Positions 32,284 through 44,369 of a stretch of DNA of 64,000 nucleotides are shown piece after piece. Under the pieces are notes generated by a model. It did no database searches and had not been told where the DNA came from. It saw only the letters and a list, made by a program, of their open reading frames with translations. The first letter of the stretch is position 1. The number at the start of each line of letters is the position of its first letter. The position numbers and the translations under genes are program-made. Source of the DNA: Pithys albifrons albifrons (taxonomy: Eukaryota; Chordata; Aves; Passeriformes; Thamnophilidae); NCBI RefSeq assembly GCF_047495875.1, contig NC_092497.1:772435-836434 (forward strand), read 5' to 3'.

Positions 32284-32560
32284 TCCTCATGGAATCACAG
32301 CCTGGATCACAGAAGGATTTGAACTGGGAAGGACCTCAAAGTCCACCCATCCCATCCCATCCCATCCCATCCCTGCCACGGACAGGGAAACCTCCCACTA
32401 TCCAAGTTATTCCTTCTGACCTTGGACAATTCCAGGGATGAGACACCCACAGCTGCTCTGGGCAACCTGTGCCAGGGCCTGCCCACCCTCCCAGCCAGGA
32501 GTTTCTCCACAATATGCCCCCCCAAGTATCCTCTTTTCCATTAAAACCCCAGCTGAATGT
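32284..32560 (-). mobile_element. CR1 LINE 3' end, antisense
   Basis: Read on the + strand the order is GGAATCACAG, TTTGAACTGGGAAGGACCTC, AAAGTCCACCCATC, a (CCCAT)n expansion (about 32340-32372), then CAGGGATGAGACACCCACAG, GCTCTGGGCAACCTGTGCCA and GGGCCTGCCCACCC. That is an antisense CR1 3' end. It is arranged tail to tail with the sense copy ending 90 bp to the left. Confidence 0.85.
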
Positions 32561-32565
32561 CAGGG

Positions 32566-33865
32566 AGGGCATTCCCAGTGCCACTCCCGTGCCAGGGGGG
32601 GCATTCCCAGTGCCACTCCCGTGCCAGGGGGGGCATTCCCAGTGCAATTCCCGTGCCGGGGGGGCTATTCCCAGTGCCACTCCCGTGCCAGGTGGGCCAT
32701 TCCCAGTCCTATTCCCATGCCGGGGGGGCCATTCCCAGTCCCTGCCCTGTGCCATGGGTGCCATTCCCAGTCCTTGTCCTGTGCCAGGTGGGCATTCCCA
32801 GTCCCATTCCCATACCAGGGAGGGCATTCCCAGTGCCATTCCCGTGCCAGGGAGGGCATTCCCAGTGCCACTCCCGTGCCGGGGGGGGGGGCGGGGAGGG
32901 GAGCATTCCCAGTGCCATTCCCGTGCCAGGGAGGCCATTCCCAATCCTTGTCCCGTGCCAGGGAGGGCATTCCCAGTCCCATTCCCATGCCGGGGGGGCA
33001 TTCCCAGTGCCATTCCCGTGCCATGGGGGCCATTCCCAATCCTTGCCCTGTGCCAGGGGTGTCATTCCCAGTCCCATTCTCGTGCCAGGGGTCCATTCCC
33101 AGTCCCATTCCCGTGCCAGGGAGGCCATTCCCAATCCTTGTCCCGTGCCAGAGAGGGCATTCCCAGTCCCATTCCCGTGCCATGAGGGCCATTCCCAGTC
33201 CTTGTCCTGTGCCAGTGGGGCCATTCCCAGTGCCATTCCCGTGCTGGGGGGGTCATTCCCAATTCTTGCCCTGTGCCAGGGGTGTCATTCCCAGTCCCAT
33301 TTCCGTGCCAGGGGCGGCATTCTCAGTCCCATTCCCGTGCCAGGGGGGCCATTCCCAGTCCTTGCCCTGTGCCAGGGGTGTCATTCCCAGTCCCATTTCC
33401 GTGCCAGGGGGGCCATTCCCAGTCCCATTTCCGTGCCAGGGGGACCATTCCCAGTCCTTGTCCAGTGCCAGGTGGGCCATTCCCAGTCCCATTCCCATGC
33501 CAGGGGGGGCATTCCCAGTGCCATTCCCGTGCCAGGGGGGCCATTCCCAGTCCTTGTCTCGTGCCAGGGGTCCATTCCCAGTCCCATTTCCGTGCCAGGG
33601 GGGGCATTCCCAGTCCCATTCCCGTGCCAGGGGGGCCATTCCCAGTCCTTGTCTCGTGCCAGGGGTCCATTCCCAGTCCCATTTCTGTGCCAGGGGGGCC
33701 ATTCCCAATCCTTGCCCTGTGCCAGGGGTGTCATTCCCAGTCCCATTTCCGTGCCAGGGGTCCATTCCCAGTCCCATTTCCGTGCCAGGGGGGCCATTCC
33801 CAGTCCTCGCCCTGTGCCAGGGGGCCATCCCCGTGCCATTCCCGGTGCCCATCCCTGCTCAGCGG
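32566..33865 (+). repeat. ~32-bp minisatellite
   Basis: The unit is GGGCATTCCCAGTGCCATTC plus CCGTGCCAGGGG, with alternative cores AGTCCTTGTCCTGTGCC and AGTCCCATTTCCGTGCC. About 40 copies are present at 30-33-bp spacing. The array begins immediately after the antisense CR1 fragment. Confidence 0.92.
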
Positions 33866-34583
33866 GATTCAGGGATGCTGCCCTGGCCATGGCACCCTCA
33901 TCGCTGTGTTGCCCCCCCAGAAATCCTCCCAAACCCCCTTTCCTTCAGCAGGAGACGAATCCTGGGAACAAAGGGGGTCCGTGCGGGGGGGGGTGGGCTG
34001 TGGAATTTGGGATGCCCCGGGCAGTGCCCGAGGCGGGGCCGGGCCCCGCTGGCTCCCCGGTGCCAGCTCAGCCGCCGGCGCTCTGGAACGTGCCGAGGGA
34101 ACGGAAGGATTGGATTAAAAAAAAAGGCTACAGGGTGACCAGATGTTCTGGGCACCAAACCAGAACAGCGCGAGGGGCGGGGGGGGGGGAGGCCGCGGCT
34201 CCTCGGCGAGCGCATCAAATCCCGGGATTGGCGCGGCTCGGGAGTAGCCTGGAGGCTGCAGCCGGCGCCTGGCTCAGCCCTGGGATGTTTGTGCAGCCAG
34301 CTGACCCCTGGCAGGGAGCTGTGCTGGGCACCGAGGGACAGGGTGCCCCTGCCAGCCCCCCCAAACCAGCGACGGCCGCGCGGGGCGGGGCGGCAGCGGC
34401 GCAGGGTGGGGGTTTTTAGGGATGCGCCGCATCCAGAGGGTTTGGGAAGGCGCCGAGTGGTGGTTTGGGAGCCGAGGGGCTCACCCAGAGCTGGGTGGCC
34501 CAGTTTGCCTCTGCCCCCGGGCACAGGGCAGCTCCCCTCAGCCCCCAGTTTGCCCCCGGGCACAGGGCAGCTCCCCTCAGCCC
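33866..34583. other. Unique GC-rich island
   Basis: GC- and CpG-rich in several parts (34020-34090, 34180-34240, 34370-34410). The stretch ATGTTTGTGCAGCCAGCTGA (34284-34303) and nearby bases lack repeats and could be a conserved element. Two short direct repeats of GGGCACAGGGCAGCTCCCCT occur at about 34518 and 34558, at the border of the next array. Confidence 0.4.
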
Positions 34584-34757
34584 CCATTCCCATTCCCATT
34601 CCCATTCCCATTCCCATTCCCATTCCCATTCCTATTTCCATCCCATTCCCATTCCCATTCCCATTCCCATTCCCATCCCCATTCCTATTCCCATCCCATT
34701 CCCATTCCCATTCCCATTCCTATCCCTGTCCCCATTCCCATCCCTGTTCCCAGGAGA
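34584..34757 (+). repeat. ATTCCC hexamer array
   Basis: About 28 hexamers of CATTCC/ATTCCC, with CCATCC and CTATTTCC interruptions at about 34630-34645 and 34675-34690. Confidence 0.93.
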
Positions 34758-34759
34758 GC

Positions 34760-36322
34760 CCAGGGTGGGTGGGATGAACACCCTGCAGGATTCCAGGGCG
34801 GGTGGGGATGAACATCCTGCAGGATTCCAGGGTGGGTGGGATGAACATCCTGCAGGATTCCAGGGTGGGTGGGATGAACATCCTGCAGGATTCCAGTTTG
34901 GGAGGGATGAACACCCTGCAGGATTCCAGTTTGGGTGGGATGAACATCCTGCAGGATTCCAGGGCGGATGGGATGAACATCCTGCCCAGGGTGGGTGGGA
35001 TGAACATCCTGCAGGATTCCAGAACACCCTGCAGGATTCCAGAGTGGGTGGGATGAACACCCTGCAGGATTCCAGGGCGGGTGGGATGAACACCCTGCCC
35101 AGGGTGGGAGGGATGAACATCCTGCCCAGGGTGGGTGGGATGAACATCCTGCAGGATTCCAGAACACCCTGCAGGATTCCAGGGCGGATGGGATGAACAT
35201 CCTGCCCAGGGTGGGTGGGATGAACATCCTGCCCAGGGTGGGAGGGATGAACACCCTGCAGGATTCCAGGGTGGGTGGGGATGAACATCCTGCAGGATTC
35301 CAGTTTGGGAGGGATGAACACCCTGCAGGATTCCAGTTTGGGAGGGATGAACACCCTGCAGGATTCCAGTTTGGGAGGAATGAACATCCTGCAGGATTCC
35401 AGGGTGGGTGGGATGAACATCCTGCAGGATTCCAGAACACCCTGCAGGATTCCAGGGCGGATGGGATGAACATCCTGCCCAGGGTGGGTGGGATGAACAT
35501 CCTGCCCAGGGTGGGAGGGATGAACACCCTGTAGGATTCCAGGGTGGGTGGGGATGAACATCCTGCAGGATTCCAGTTTGGGAGGGATGAACACCCTGCA
35601 GGATTCCAGTTTGGGAGGGATGAACACCCTGCAGGATTCCAGTTTGGGAGGAATGAACATCCTGCAGGATTCCAGGGTGGGTGGGGATGAACATCCTGCA
35701 GGATTCCAGTTTGGGAGGGATGAACACCCTGCAGGATTCCAGGGTGGGTGGGATGAACATCCTGCAGGATTCCAGTTTGGGAGGGATGAACACCCTGCAG
35801 GATTCCAGGGTGGGTGGGATGAACACCCTGCAGGATTCCAGAGTGGGTGGGATGAACACCCTGCAGGATTCCAGGGTGGGAGGGATGAACACCCTGCAGG
35901 ATTCCAGTTTGGGAGGGATGAACACCCTGCAGGATTCCAGAGTGGGTGGGATGAACATCCTGCAGGATTCCAGGGTGGGTGGGATGAACACCCTGCAGGA
36001 TTCCAGGGTGGGTGGGATGAACACCCTGCAGGATTCCAGGGCGGGTGGGATGAACACCCTGCAGGATTCCAGAGTGGGTGGGATGAACATCCTGCAGGAT
36101 TCCAGGGCAGATGGGATGAACACCCTGCCCAGGGTGAGTGGGATGAACATCCTGCAGGATTCCAGAGTGGGTGGGATGAACACCCTGCCCAGGGTGGGTG
36201 GGATGAACACCCTGCCCAGGGTGGGTGGGATGAACACCCTGCAGGATTCCAGGGTGGGTGGGATGAACACTCTGCCCAGGGTGGGTGGGATGAACACCCT
36301 GCAGGATTCCAGGGCCTTCCCA
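34760..36322 (+). repeat. 33-bp minisatellite
   Basis: The unit is GGGATGAACACCCTGCAGGA plus TTCCAGGGTGGGT (33 bp, for example 35882 to 35915). A shorter form replaces AGGATTCCAG with CCAG. Variants are ACATCC/ACACCC and AGGGTGGGT/AGTTTGGGA. About 48 copies include larger duplicated blocks (34850-35200 resembles 35275-35530). Because 33 is a multiple of 3, both strands show long frames, which are not genes. Confidence 0.94.
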
Positions 36323-37583
36323 TGGCTCTCCCAAAGCAGCCCAAGTGACCAGGGCAAAGCAGAGACCAGATCCGGGAGGGTTAAATCAGGTCAGGCGAAT
36401 TCCTCCTTTGTTCTTTATTTTCCTGGTATCCAACAGAGCAACCTAAAAGTGCAAAGCTCTGGGCTATAAATAGCTCGGCTGCTCCACTGGGCTTGTGAAA
36501 ACAAAATCTATTTCCATCAGCTCTTTTCAACGGCCTTTGGAAAAGAGATTTTTTAAAAATAAACTCCTTTTTTTTTTTTTTTGGTGGGAAAACGTGTTTT
36601 TAAAACGCTGCACCCCCTCCCTGCTTTTGGGTGCAAGTGGGGAGGGGAGAGGAGGGTGGGACAGCGGGAGGCAGGGCTGGGTGAGGAATCCAGGGATGGA
36701 ATGGTGATTGGGAAGTGGGATTTGGTCCTTCATCCTGTAATTCATGCACTGGAACGGGACCCAACCACACACTCCTCATTTCTGGACTTGGGGTTGGAAA
36801 GGCAAAAGGGAAGTTTGTGCCTCAAGGTGCAAAAAAGCCAAAGTTGCCGAGCTCTGGTGGCCCAAATTCCCACCTCCTGCTCTGCACAGAGACAGAAGGG
36901 ATGGGAAGAACAGAGAGGCAACCCCGAGCTCCTTAAATTGATGCCGCTGACGAGAAATGAGCTGTTGTTTTTTGTTTTGTTTTTTTTTTTTCCAGAACTT
37001 ACATTTCAACTCATTTAAAAGACATTAAACCTTCAATTAAAGAAATGAATCTGTGCACACACAAATCCATCTCTGCCAGTGGGAGCCCCCCAGTTCCTCC
37101 AACCTCCAATTCCCACCATTCCCTTCCCTGCCTGCAGCTGTGCCCACCCCCTGCCCCGGCTCTGCCGGGCGTTATCCACGGAATCCAATCCCGCCCTTCC
37201 CGCCACACTCTCGAGGCTTTTCCCATATTTTTTCCCCTCTATTTTCATCCCATGTAATGCACAGTCTTGGCATTTCTTATCACTCCCAGCCATGCCTTGC
37301 TCGGGGTTTTTCATGTTGCTTCCAAATTCCGGCTCTGCGAGTCCTTTGTGCCTCACACCAAAAGCCTCTATCGCTCCTCCTCGTCAGTTTAATTAAGCCA
37401 AGGCCGAGCCAGGGCAAGTGTTTGATTCCGACTCCAAAGGTGCATGCAAATCACCAGCTCCATTGGATTCCTCTGGAAAAGGCCTCTCTTCCCTGGCTGT
37501 GGCTTGGAGCTCCCAGCCAGCTGCCTTGGACATGAGAGGCTGAATCCCAATGAAATTGTGCAGACGTTTTTTGAGAGCCGTGG
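36323..37583. other. Unique island, likely regulatory
   Basis: This is one of the longer non-repetitive stretches. It contains TTTAAAAGACATTAAACC near 37014, TTTAATTAAGCC at about 37388 and a POU octamer ATGCAAAT at 37444-37451. A T tract lies at 36568-36583 and another at 36980-36991. The right end (37500-37583) runs straight into the duplicated block of the next higher-order repeat, which suggests that block originated here. Confidence 0.5.
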
Positions 37584-37836
37584 AGAATCCAGGAAAACTC
37601 CCGGCAAAAAACTGTCGGGATTCATCAACTCCCGAGAAGGAAAAGCTGAAATTTGCCTGAAATGGCTCCGGATATAAAATTTCCCAGTGTGGGAATGAGC
37701 TCCAAATGATTCCTCCTGTAATGGCTTCCCATTAAAAGCACTTCCAAGTGCAGCTGTGGAGGGGGTGGGACACAGGGAAGGGCTGGAGCTGCACAGAGCC
37801 AGGGAAAGATCCATTGATAGCCAAAGCTGGAGAGAA
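37584..37836 (+). repeat. HOR unique block, copy 1
   Basis: It contains AACTCCCGGCAAAAAACTGT, GGCTCCGGATATAAAATTTC and GATCCATTGATAGCC. Its left flank is unique sequence (ACGTTTTTTGAGAGCCGTGG), whereas the other copies are preceded by the 18-bp array ending in CCAGAACTGCGG, so this may be the founder copy. It has CATCAACTCCCGAG where others differ. Confidence 0.85.
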
Positions 37837-38899
37837 ATCCAAAGGTGGAGAGAAATTCCAAAGGTGGAGAGAAATCCAAAGGTGGAGAGAAATCCAAAGG
37901 TGGAGAGAAATTCCAAAGGTGGAGAGAAATCCAAAGGTGGAGAGAAATCCAAAGGTGGAGAGAAATCCAAAGGTGGAGAGAAATCCCAAACTGGATAGAA
38001 ATCCAAAGGTGGAGAGAAATCCTAAACTGGATATAAATCCCAAACTGGATATAAATCCAAAATGGGATAGAAATTCCAAACTGGATATAAATCTAAACCT
38101 GGATATAAATCCTAAGCTGGATAGAAATTCCAAAGTTGGATATAAATCCCAACCTGGATATAAATCCCAAACTGGATAGAAATCCAGAACTGGATATAAA
38201 TCCAAAGGTGGATATAAATCCAGAACTGGATATAAATCCAAAATTGGATATAAATCCAAAGCTGGATAGAAATTCCAAAGCTGGATAGAAATCCAAAGCT
38301 GGATATAAATCCAGAACTGGATATAAATCTAAAGCTGGATTTAAATCCAAAATGGGATATAAATCCTAAGCTGGATAGAAATTCCAAAGCTGGATAGAAA
38401 TCCAGAACTGGATAGAAATCCCAAACTGGATAGAAATCCAAACCTGGATAGAAATCCAAAGTTGGATAGAAATCCAAAGCTGGATAGAAATCCAAACCTG
38501 GATAGAAATCCAAAGTTGGATAGAAATCCCAAACTGGATATAAATCCAAAGCTGGATAGAAATTCCAAAGTTGGATAGAAATCCAGAATGGGATAGAAAT
38601 CCAAACCTGCATATAAATCCCAAACTGGATATAAATCCCAAACTGGATATAAATCCCAAACTGGATAGAAATCCAGAACTGGATAGAAATCCAAAGGTGG
38701 ATATAAATCCAGAACTGGATATAAATCCAAAATTGGATACAAATCCAAAGCTGGAGAGAAATCCCAAACTGGATAGAAATTCCAAAGCTGGATATAAATC
38801 CAAACCTGGATAGAAATCCAAAGCTGGATAGAAATTCCAACCTGGATATAAATCCCAAACTGGATATAAATCCCAAACTGGATAGAAATCCAGAACTGC

Positions 38900-39156
38900 G
38901 GTGGCGAATCCAGGAAACTCCCGGCAAAAAACTGTCGGGATTTCTCAACTCCCAAGAAGGAAAAGCTGAAATTTGCCTGAAATGGCTCCGGATATAAAAT
39001 TTCCCAGTGTGGGAATGAGCTCCAAATGATTCCTCCTGTAATGGCTTCCCATTAAAAGCACTTCCAAGTGCAGCTGTGGAGGGGGTGGGACACAGGGAAG
39101 GGCTGGAGCTGCACAGAGCCAGGGAAAGATCCATTGATAGCCAAAGCTGGAGAGAA
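38900..39156 (+). repeat. HOR unique block, copy 2
   Basis: Near-identical to copy 1. Diagnostic differences are GGTGGCGAATCCAGGAAAC (one A shorter) and TTTCTCAACTCCCAAG. Confidence 0.85.
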
Positions 39157-40053
39157 ATCCAAAGGTGGAGAGAAATCCAAAGGTGGAGAGAAATCCAAAG
39201 CTGGAGAGAAATCCAAAGGTGGAGAGAAATCCAAAATGGGATAGAAATCCAAACCTGGATATAAATCCCAAACTGGATAGAAATCCAAAGCTGGATATAA
39301 ATCCAAAATGGGATATAAATCCAAAATGGGATAGAAATTCCAAAGTTAGATTTAAATCCAAAACTGGATATAAATCAAAGTTGGATATAAATCCCAAACT
39401 GGATATAAATCCAAAGCTGGACATAAATTCCAAGCTGGATATAAATCCCAACCTGGATATAAATCTAAAGCTGGATTTAAATCCAAAATGGGATATAAAT
39501 CCTAAGCTGGATAGAAATTCCAAAGCTGGATAGAAATCCAAACCTGGATAGAAATCTAAAGCTGGATAGAAATCCCAAATGGGATAGAAATCCAAACCTG
39601 GACATAAATCCCAAACTGGATAGAAATCCAAAGGTGGATATAAATCCAGAACTGGATATAAATCCAAAATTGGATATAAATCCAAAGCTGGATATAAATC
39701 CCAACCTGTATATAAATCCAGAACTGGATATAAATCCCAACCTGGATATAAATCCAAAGCTGGATATAAATCCAAAATGGGATATAAATCCAAAATGGGA
39801 TAGAAATCCCAAACTGGATATAAATCCAGAACTGGATAGAAATCCAAAGCTGGATATAAATCCAAAATGGGATATAAATCCAAAACTGGATAGAAATCCC
39901 AAATGGGATATAAATCCAAAGCTGGATAGAAATCCCAAACCTGGATATAAATCCCAACCTGGATATAAATCCCAAACTGGATATAAATCCCAACCTGGAT
40001 ATAAATCCCAACCTGGATATAAATCCCAAACTGGATAGAAATCCAGAACTGCG

Positions 40054-40309
40054 GCGGCGAATCCGGAAAACTCCCGGCAAAAAACTGTCGGGATTTCTCA
40101 AGTCCCAAGAAGGAAAAGCTGAAATTTGCCTGAAATGGCTCCGGATATAAAATTTCCCAGTGTGGGAATGAGCTCCAAATGATTCCTCCTGTAATGGCTT
40201 CCCATTAAAAGCACTTCCAAGTGCAGCTGTGGAGGGGGTGGGACACAGGGAAGGGCTGGAGCTGCACAGAGCCAGGGAAAGATCCATTGATAGCCAAAGC
40301 TGGAGAGAA
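40054..40309 (+). repeat. HOR unique block, copy 3
   Basis: Near-identical to the others. Diagnostic differences are GGCGGCGAATCCGGAAAAC and TTTCTCAAGTCCCAAG. Confidence 0.85.
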
Positions 40310-41393
40310 ATCCAAAGGTGGAGAGAAATTCCAAAGGTGGAGAGAAATTCCAAAGGTGGAGAGAAATCCTAAACTGGATCTAAATCCCAAACTGGATATA
40401 AATCCAAAATGGGATGGAAATTCCAAAGCTGGATTTAAATCCAAAGCTGGATAGAAATCCCAAACTGGATAGAAATCCAGAACTGGATATAAATCCAAAC
40501 CTGGATAGAAATCTAAAGCTGGATATAAATCCAAAATGGGATATAAATCCAAAATGGGATAGAAATTCCAAAGCTGGATAGAAATCCCAAACTGGATAGA
40601 AATCCCAACCTGGATAGAAATCCAAAATGGGATATAAATCCAAAATGGGATATAAATCCAAAATGGGATATAAATTCCAAAGCTGGATATAAATCCCAAA
40701 CTGGATATGAATCTAAAGCTGGATTTAAATCCAAAATGGGATATAAATCCTAAGCTGGATAGAAATCCAAAGCTGGATATAAATCCAGAACTGGATATAA
40801 ATCCCAACCTGGATAGAAATCTAAAGCTGGATAGAAATCCAAAACTGGATAGAAATCCCAAACTGGATAGAAATCCAGAACTGGATAGAAATTCCAAAGT
40901 TGGATAGAAATCCAAAATGGGATAGAAATCCCAAACTGGATATAAATCCCAACCTGGATAGAAATCTAAACCTGGATAGAAATCCAAAGCTGGATAGAAA
41001 TTCCAAAGCTGGATAGAAATCCAAAGCTGGATATAAATCCAAAATGGGATATAAATCCAAAGCTGGATAGAAATTCCAAAGTTGGATATAAATCCCAACC
41101 TGGATATAAATCCCAAACTGGATATAAATCCAAAATGGGATAGAAATTCCAAAGTTGGATTTAAATCCAAAGCTGGATAGAAATCCCAAACTGGATAGAA
41201 ATCCAAAGCTGGATAGAAATTCCAAAGTTGGATATAAATCCCAAACTGGATATAAATCCAAAATGGGATAGAAATCCCAAACTGGATATAAATCCCAAAG
41301 CTGGATATAAATCCCAACCTGGATAGAAATCCCAACCTGGATATAAATCCCAACCTGCATAGAAATCCCAAACTGGATAGAAATCCAGAACTG

Positions 41394-41655
41394 CGGTGGC
41401 GAATCCGGAAAACTCCCGGCAAAAAACTGTCGGGATTCATCAAGTCCCAAGAAGGAAAAGCTGAAATTTGCCTGAAATGGCTCCGGATATAAAATTTCCC
41501 AGTGTGGGAATGAGCTCCAAATGATTCCTCCTGTAATGGCTTCCCATTAAAAGCACTTCCAAGTGCAGCTGTGGAGGGGGTGGGACACAGGGAAGGGCTG
41601 GAGCTGCACCTTGGGAGCCAGGGAAAGATCCATTGATAGGCAAAGGTGGAGAGAA
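41394..41655 (+). repeat. HOR unique block, copy 4
   Basis: It combines CATCAA as in copy 1 with AAGTCCCAAG as in copy 3. It also has a private CACCTTGGGAGCCAGG where the others have CACAGAGCCAGG. The mixture points to exchange between copies. Confidence 0.85.
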
Positions 41656-43170
41656 ATCCAAAGGTGGAGAGAAATTCCAAAGGTGGAGAGAAATTCCAAA
41701 GGTGGAGAGAAATTCCAAAGGTGGAGAGAAATCCAAAGGTGGAGAGAAATCCCAAACTGGATAGAAATCCAAAACTGGATATAAATCCTAAACTGGATAT
41801 AAATCCAAACCTGGATAGAAATCCAAAGCTGGAGAGAAATCCAAAGGTGGAGAGAAATCCAAAGGTGGAGAGAAATTCCAAAGGTGGAGAGAAATCCCAA
41901 ACTGGAGAGAAATCCAAAGGTGGAGAGAAATCCAAAGGTGGAGAGAAATCCTAAACTGGATCTAAATCCCAAACTGGATAGAAATCCAAAGCTGGATATA
42001 AATCCAAAATGGGATATAAATCCAAAGCTGGAGAGAAATTCCAAAGCTGGATATAAATCCCAAACTGGATATAAATCCCAACCTGGATAGAAATCTAAAG
42101 CTGGATATAAATCCCAAACTGGATAGAAATCCCAAACTGGATAGAAATCCAAAATGGGATATAAATCCTAAGCTGGATAGAAATTCCAAAGCTGGATATA
42201 AATCCAAAGCTGGATATAAACCCAAAATGGGATATAAATCCCAAACTGGATAGAAATCCAAAGCTGGAGAGAAATTCCAAAGTTGGATATAAATCCCAAA
42301 CTGGATATAAATCCCAAACTGGATAGAAATTCCAAAGTTGGATTTAAATCCAAAATGGGATATAAATCCAAAGCTGGATAGAAATCCCAAATGGGATATA
42401 AATCCAAAATGGGGTAGAAATCCCAAACTGGATATAAATCCAGAACTGGATAGAAATCCAAAGCTGGATAGAAATTCCAAAGTTGGATAGAAATCCAAAA
42501 CTGGATATAAATCTAAAGCTGGATATAAATCCCAACCTGGATATAAATCCCAACCTGGATAGAAATCCCAACCTGGATATAAATCCCAAACTGGATAGAA
42601 ATCCAGAACTGGATATAAATCCAAAGGTGGATATAAATCCAAAGCTGGATAGAAATTCCAAAGCTGGATAGAAATCCAAAGCTGGATATAAATCCAGAAC
42701 TGGATATAAATCTAAAGCTGGATTTAAATCCAAAATGGGATATAAATCCAAAGCTGGATAGAAATCCAGTACTGGATAGAAATCCCAAAGCTGGAGAGAA
42801 ATCCAAAGCTGGATATAAATCCCAAACTGGATATAAATCCAAAGCTGGATAGAAATCCAAAGCTGGATATAAATCCAAACCTGGATATAAATCTAAACCT
42901 GGATAGAAATCCAAAGCTGGATAGAAATTCCAAAGTTGGATAGAAATCCAAAAATGGATATAAATCTAAACCTGGATAGAAATCTAAAGCTGGATTTAAA
43001 TCCAAAGCTGGATAGAAATCCAAAGCTGGATATAAATCCCAAACTGGATAGAAATCCCAAACTGGATAGAAATTCCAAAGTTGGATATAAATCCCAACCT
43101 GGATAGAAATCCCAAACTGGATAGAAATCCAGAACTGGATAGAAATCCAGAACTGGATAGAAATCCAAAG

Positions 43171-43734
43171 CTGGGTGTCCAACATCCTTGGGAATGTGCC
43201 TTGGAGAACATGGAGCTGACATGGAGCTGACAGAGCTCCCTTCCCATGGAAGCTCCAGAGCTGTGCTGCTCATTCCTGCTGCCCTTGGATCCATGGAATG
43301 CTTTGGGTTGGAAGGACCTCAAAGATCACCCCATTCCATGGGGGAATGATGCAGCTTTACCCACTCAGTGGTAAATCTGGGAATACCCAGGAGGATTTGC
43401 TGCCTCTGGAATGTCCCCTCCCCACCCTGGGAATCAGCCCTTGCTCTGAGAGGTCACTGTTATCTCCACGTGGTTCCTCCTTCCTGTTCCCCGGTGCTGA
43501 CAGGATGGGAGTTTGGAGCCACATCTTGGAGAGTTCCTTGCTGTGCCTTTCCTGGGAGCACTGGGAGCCATCCATGTCCTCTCCCAGCCTGGAGCTTCTC
43601 CAGCTCACAGGAACCCATGGGCTGAGTTGGCTTGGGATGTCCATGGCTGGGAATCTTCTCATGTTGTGTGACATTCCAGAGCCTGCTCATGTGCCCATTC
43701 CCTGCCTTTCCTTGGCATCTCCCTCTCTCAGTAG
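43171..43734. other. Unique spacer with a short CR1 remnant
   Basis: Mostly unique sequence. At about 43285-43345 GGATCCATGGAATGCTTTGG, GTTGGAAGGACCTCAAAGAT and CACCCCATTCC form an antisense CR1 3' terminus of about 60 bp. The rest shows nothing recognisable. Confidence 0.55.
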
Positions 43735-44225
43735 GAATTCCAGTTTTCTGCTTTCAGGATGTTTGGTTGGACCTTCATTAGTTTCAATTTTCTGCTTTCA
43801 GGATGTTGGTTGGATCCTCAGTAGGAATTCCAGTTTTCTGCTCTCATGATGCTTGGTTGGATCTTCAGTAGGAATTCCAGTTTTCTGCTCTCAGGATGTT
43901 TGGTTGGACCTTCATTAGTTCCATTTTTGTGCTCTCAGGATGTTGGTTGGACCCTCAGTAGGAATTCCAGTTTTCTGCTCTCAGGATGTTTGGTTGGACC
44001 CTCAGCAGGAATTCCAGTTTTCTGCTTTCAGGATGTTTGGTTGGACCTTCATTAGTTTCAATTTTCTGCTTTCAGGATGTTTGGTTGGATCTTCAGTAGG
44101 AATTCCAGTTTTCTGCTTTCAGGATGTTTGGTTGGACCCTCAGTAGGAATTCCAGTTTTCTGCTCTCAGGATGTTTGGTTGGACCTTCATTAGTTCCATT
44201 TTTCTGCTCTCAGGATGTTGGTTGA
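43735..44225 (+). repeat. ~44-48-bp minisatellite
   Basis: The unit is TTTTCTGCTTTCAGGATGTT, TGGTTGGACC and TTCAGTAGGAATTCCAG, about 47 bp, with shorter forms that end in TTCATTAGTTTCAA. About ten copies are present. Each unit contains a pyrimidine-AG (CTTTCAG) resembling a splice acceptor. Confidence 0.9.
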
Positions 44226-44369
44226 GCCTCAGCATCACCTTTGTGAGGGAAGGGGCAGGTCCTGCAGCTGCTGCTCTCACAACGGGGACAGTTGTCCCAG
44301 TTCCATGGTGGTGATCCATTGGATCCCAGGCCATTGGATTCCACACCTTCCTCCTGTCCCTCCTGGTGG

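Larger units (their letters stand above)
37584..43170 (+). repeat. Four-copy higher-order repeat of an 18-19-bp minisatellite
   Basis: The short unit is CTGGATAGAAATCCAAAG (18 bp), with TATAAATCC, AAATTCC, AACTGG and GTGGAGAG variants. The array is divided by a ~250-bp unique block present four times. Matching AGGGAAAGATCC points at 37801, 39121, 40274 and 41620 give higher-order periods of about 1320, 1153 and 1346 bp. After each block the array starts with GTGGAGAGAAATCC-type units and then drifts to CTGGATATAAATCC types. The last segment runs to 43170 without a further block. Confidence 0.94.

Noticed and set aside
32259..32285. Second CTCF site (TGCCACCTGGTGGGG)
   Set aside because: It only partly matches the core and lies between two CR1 fragments.
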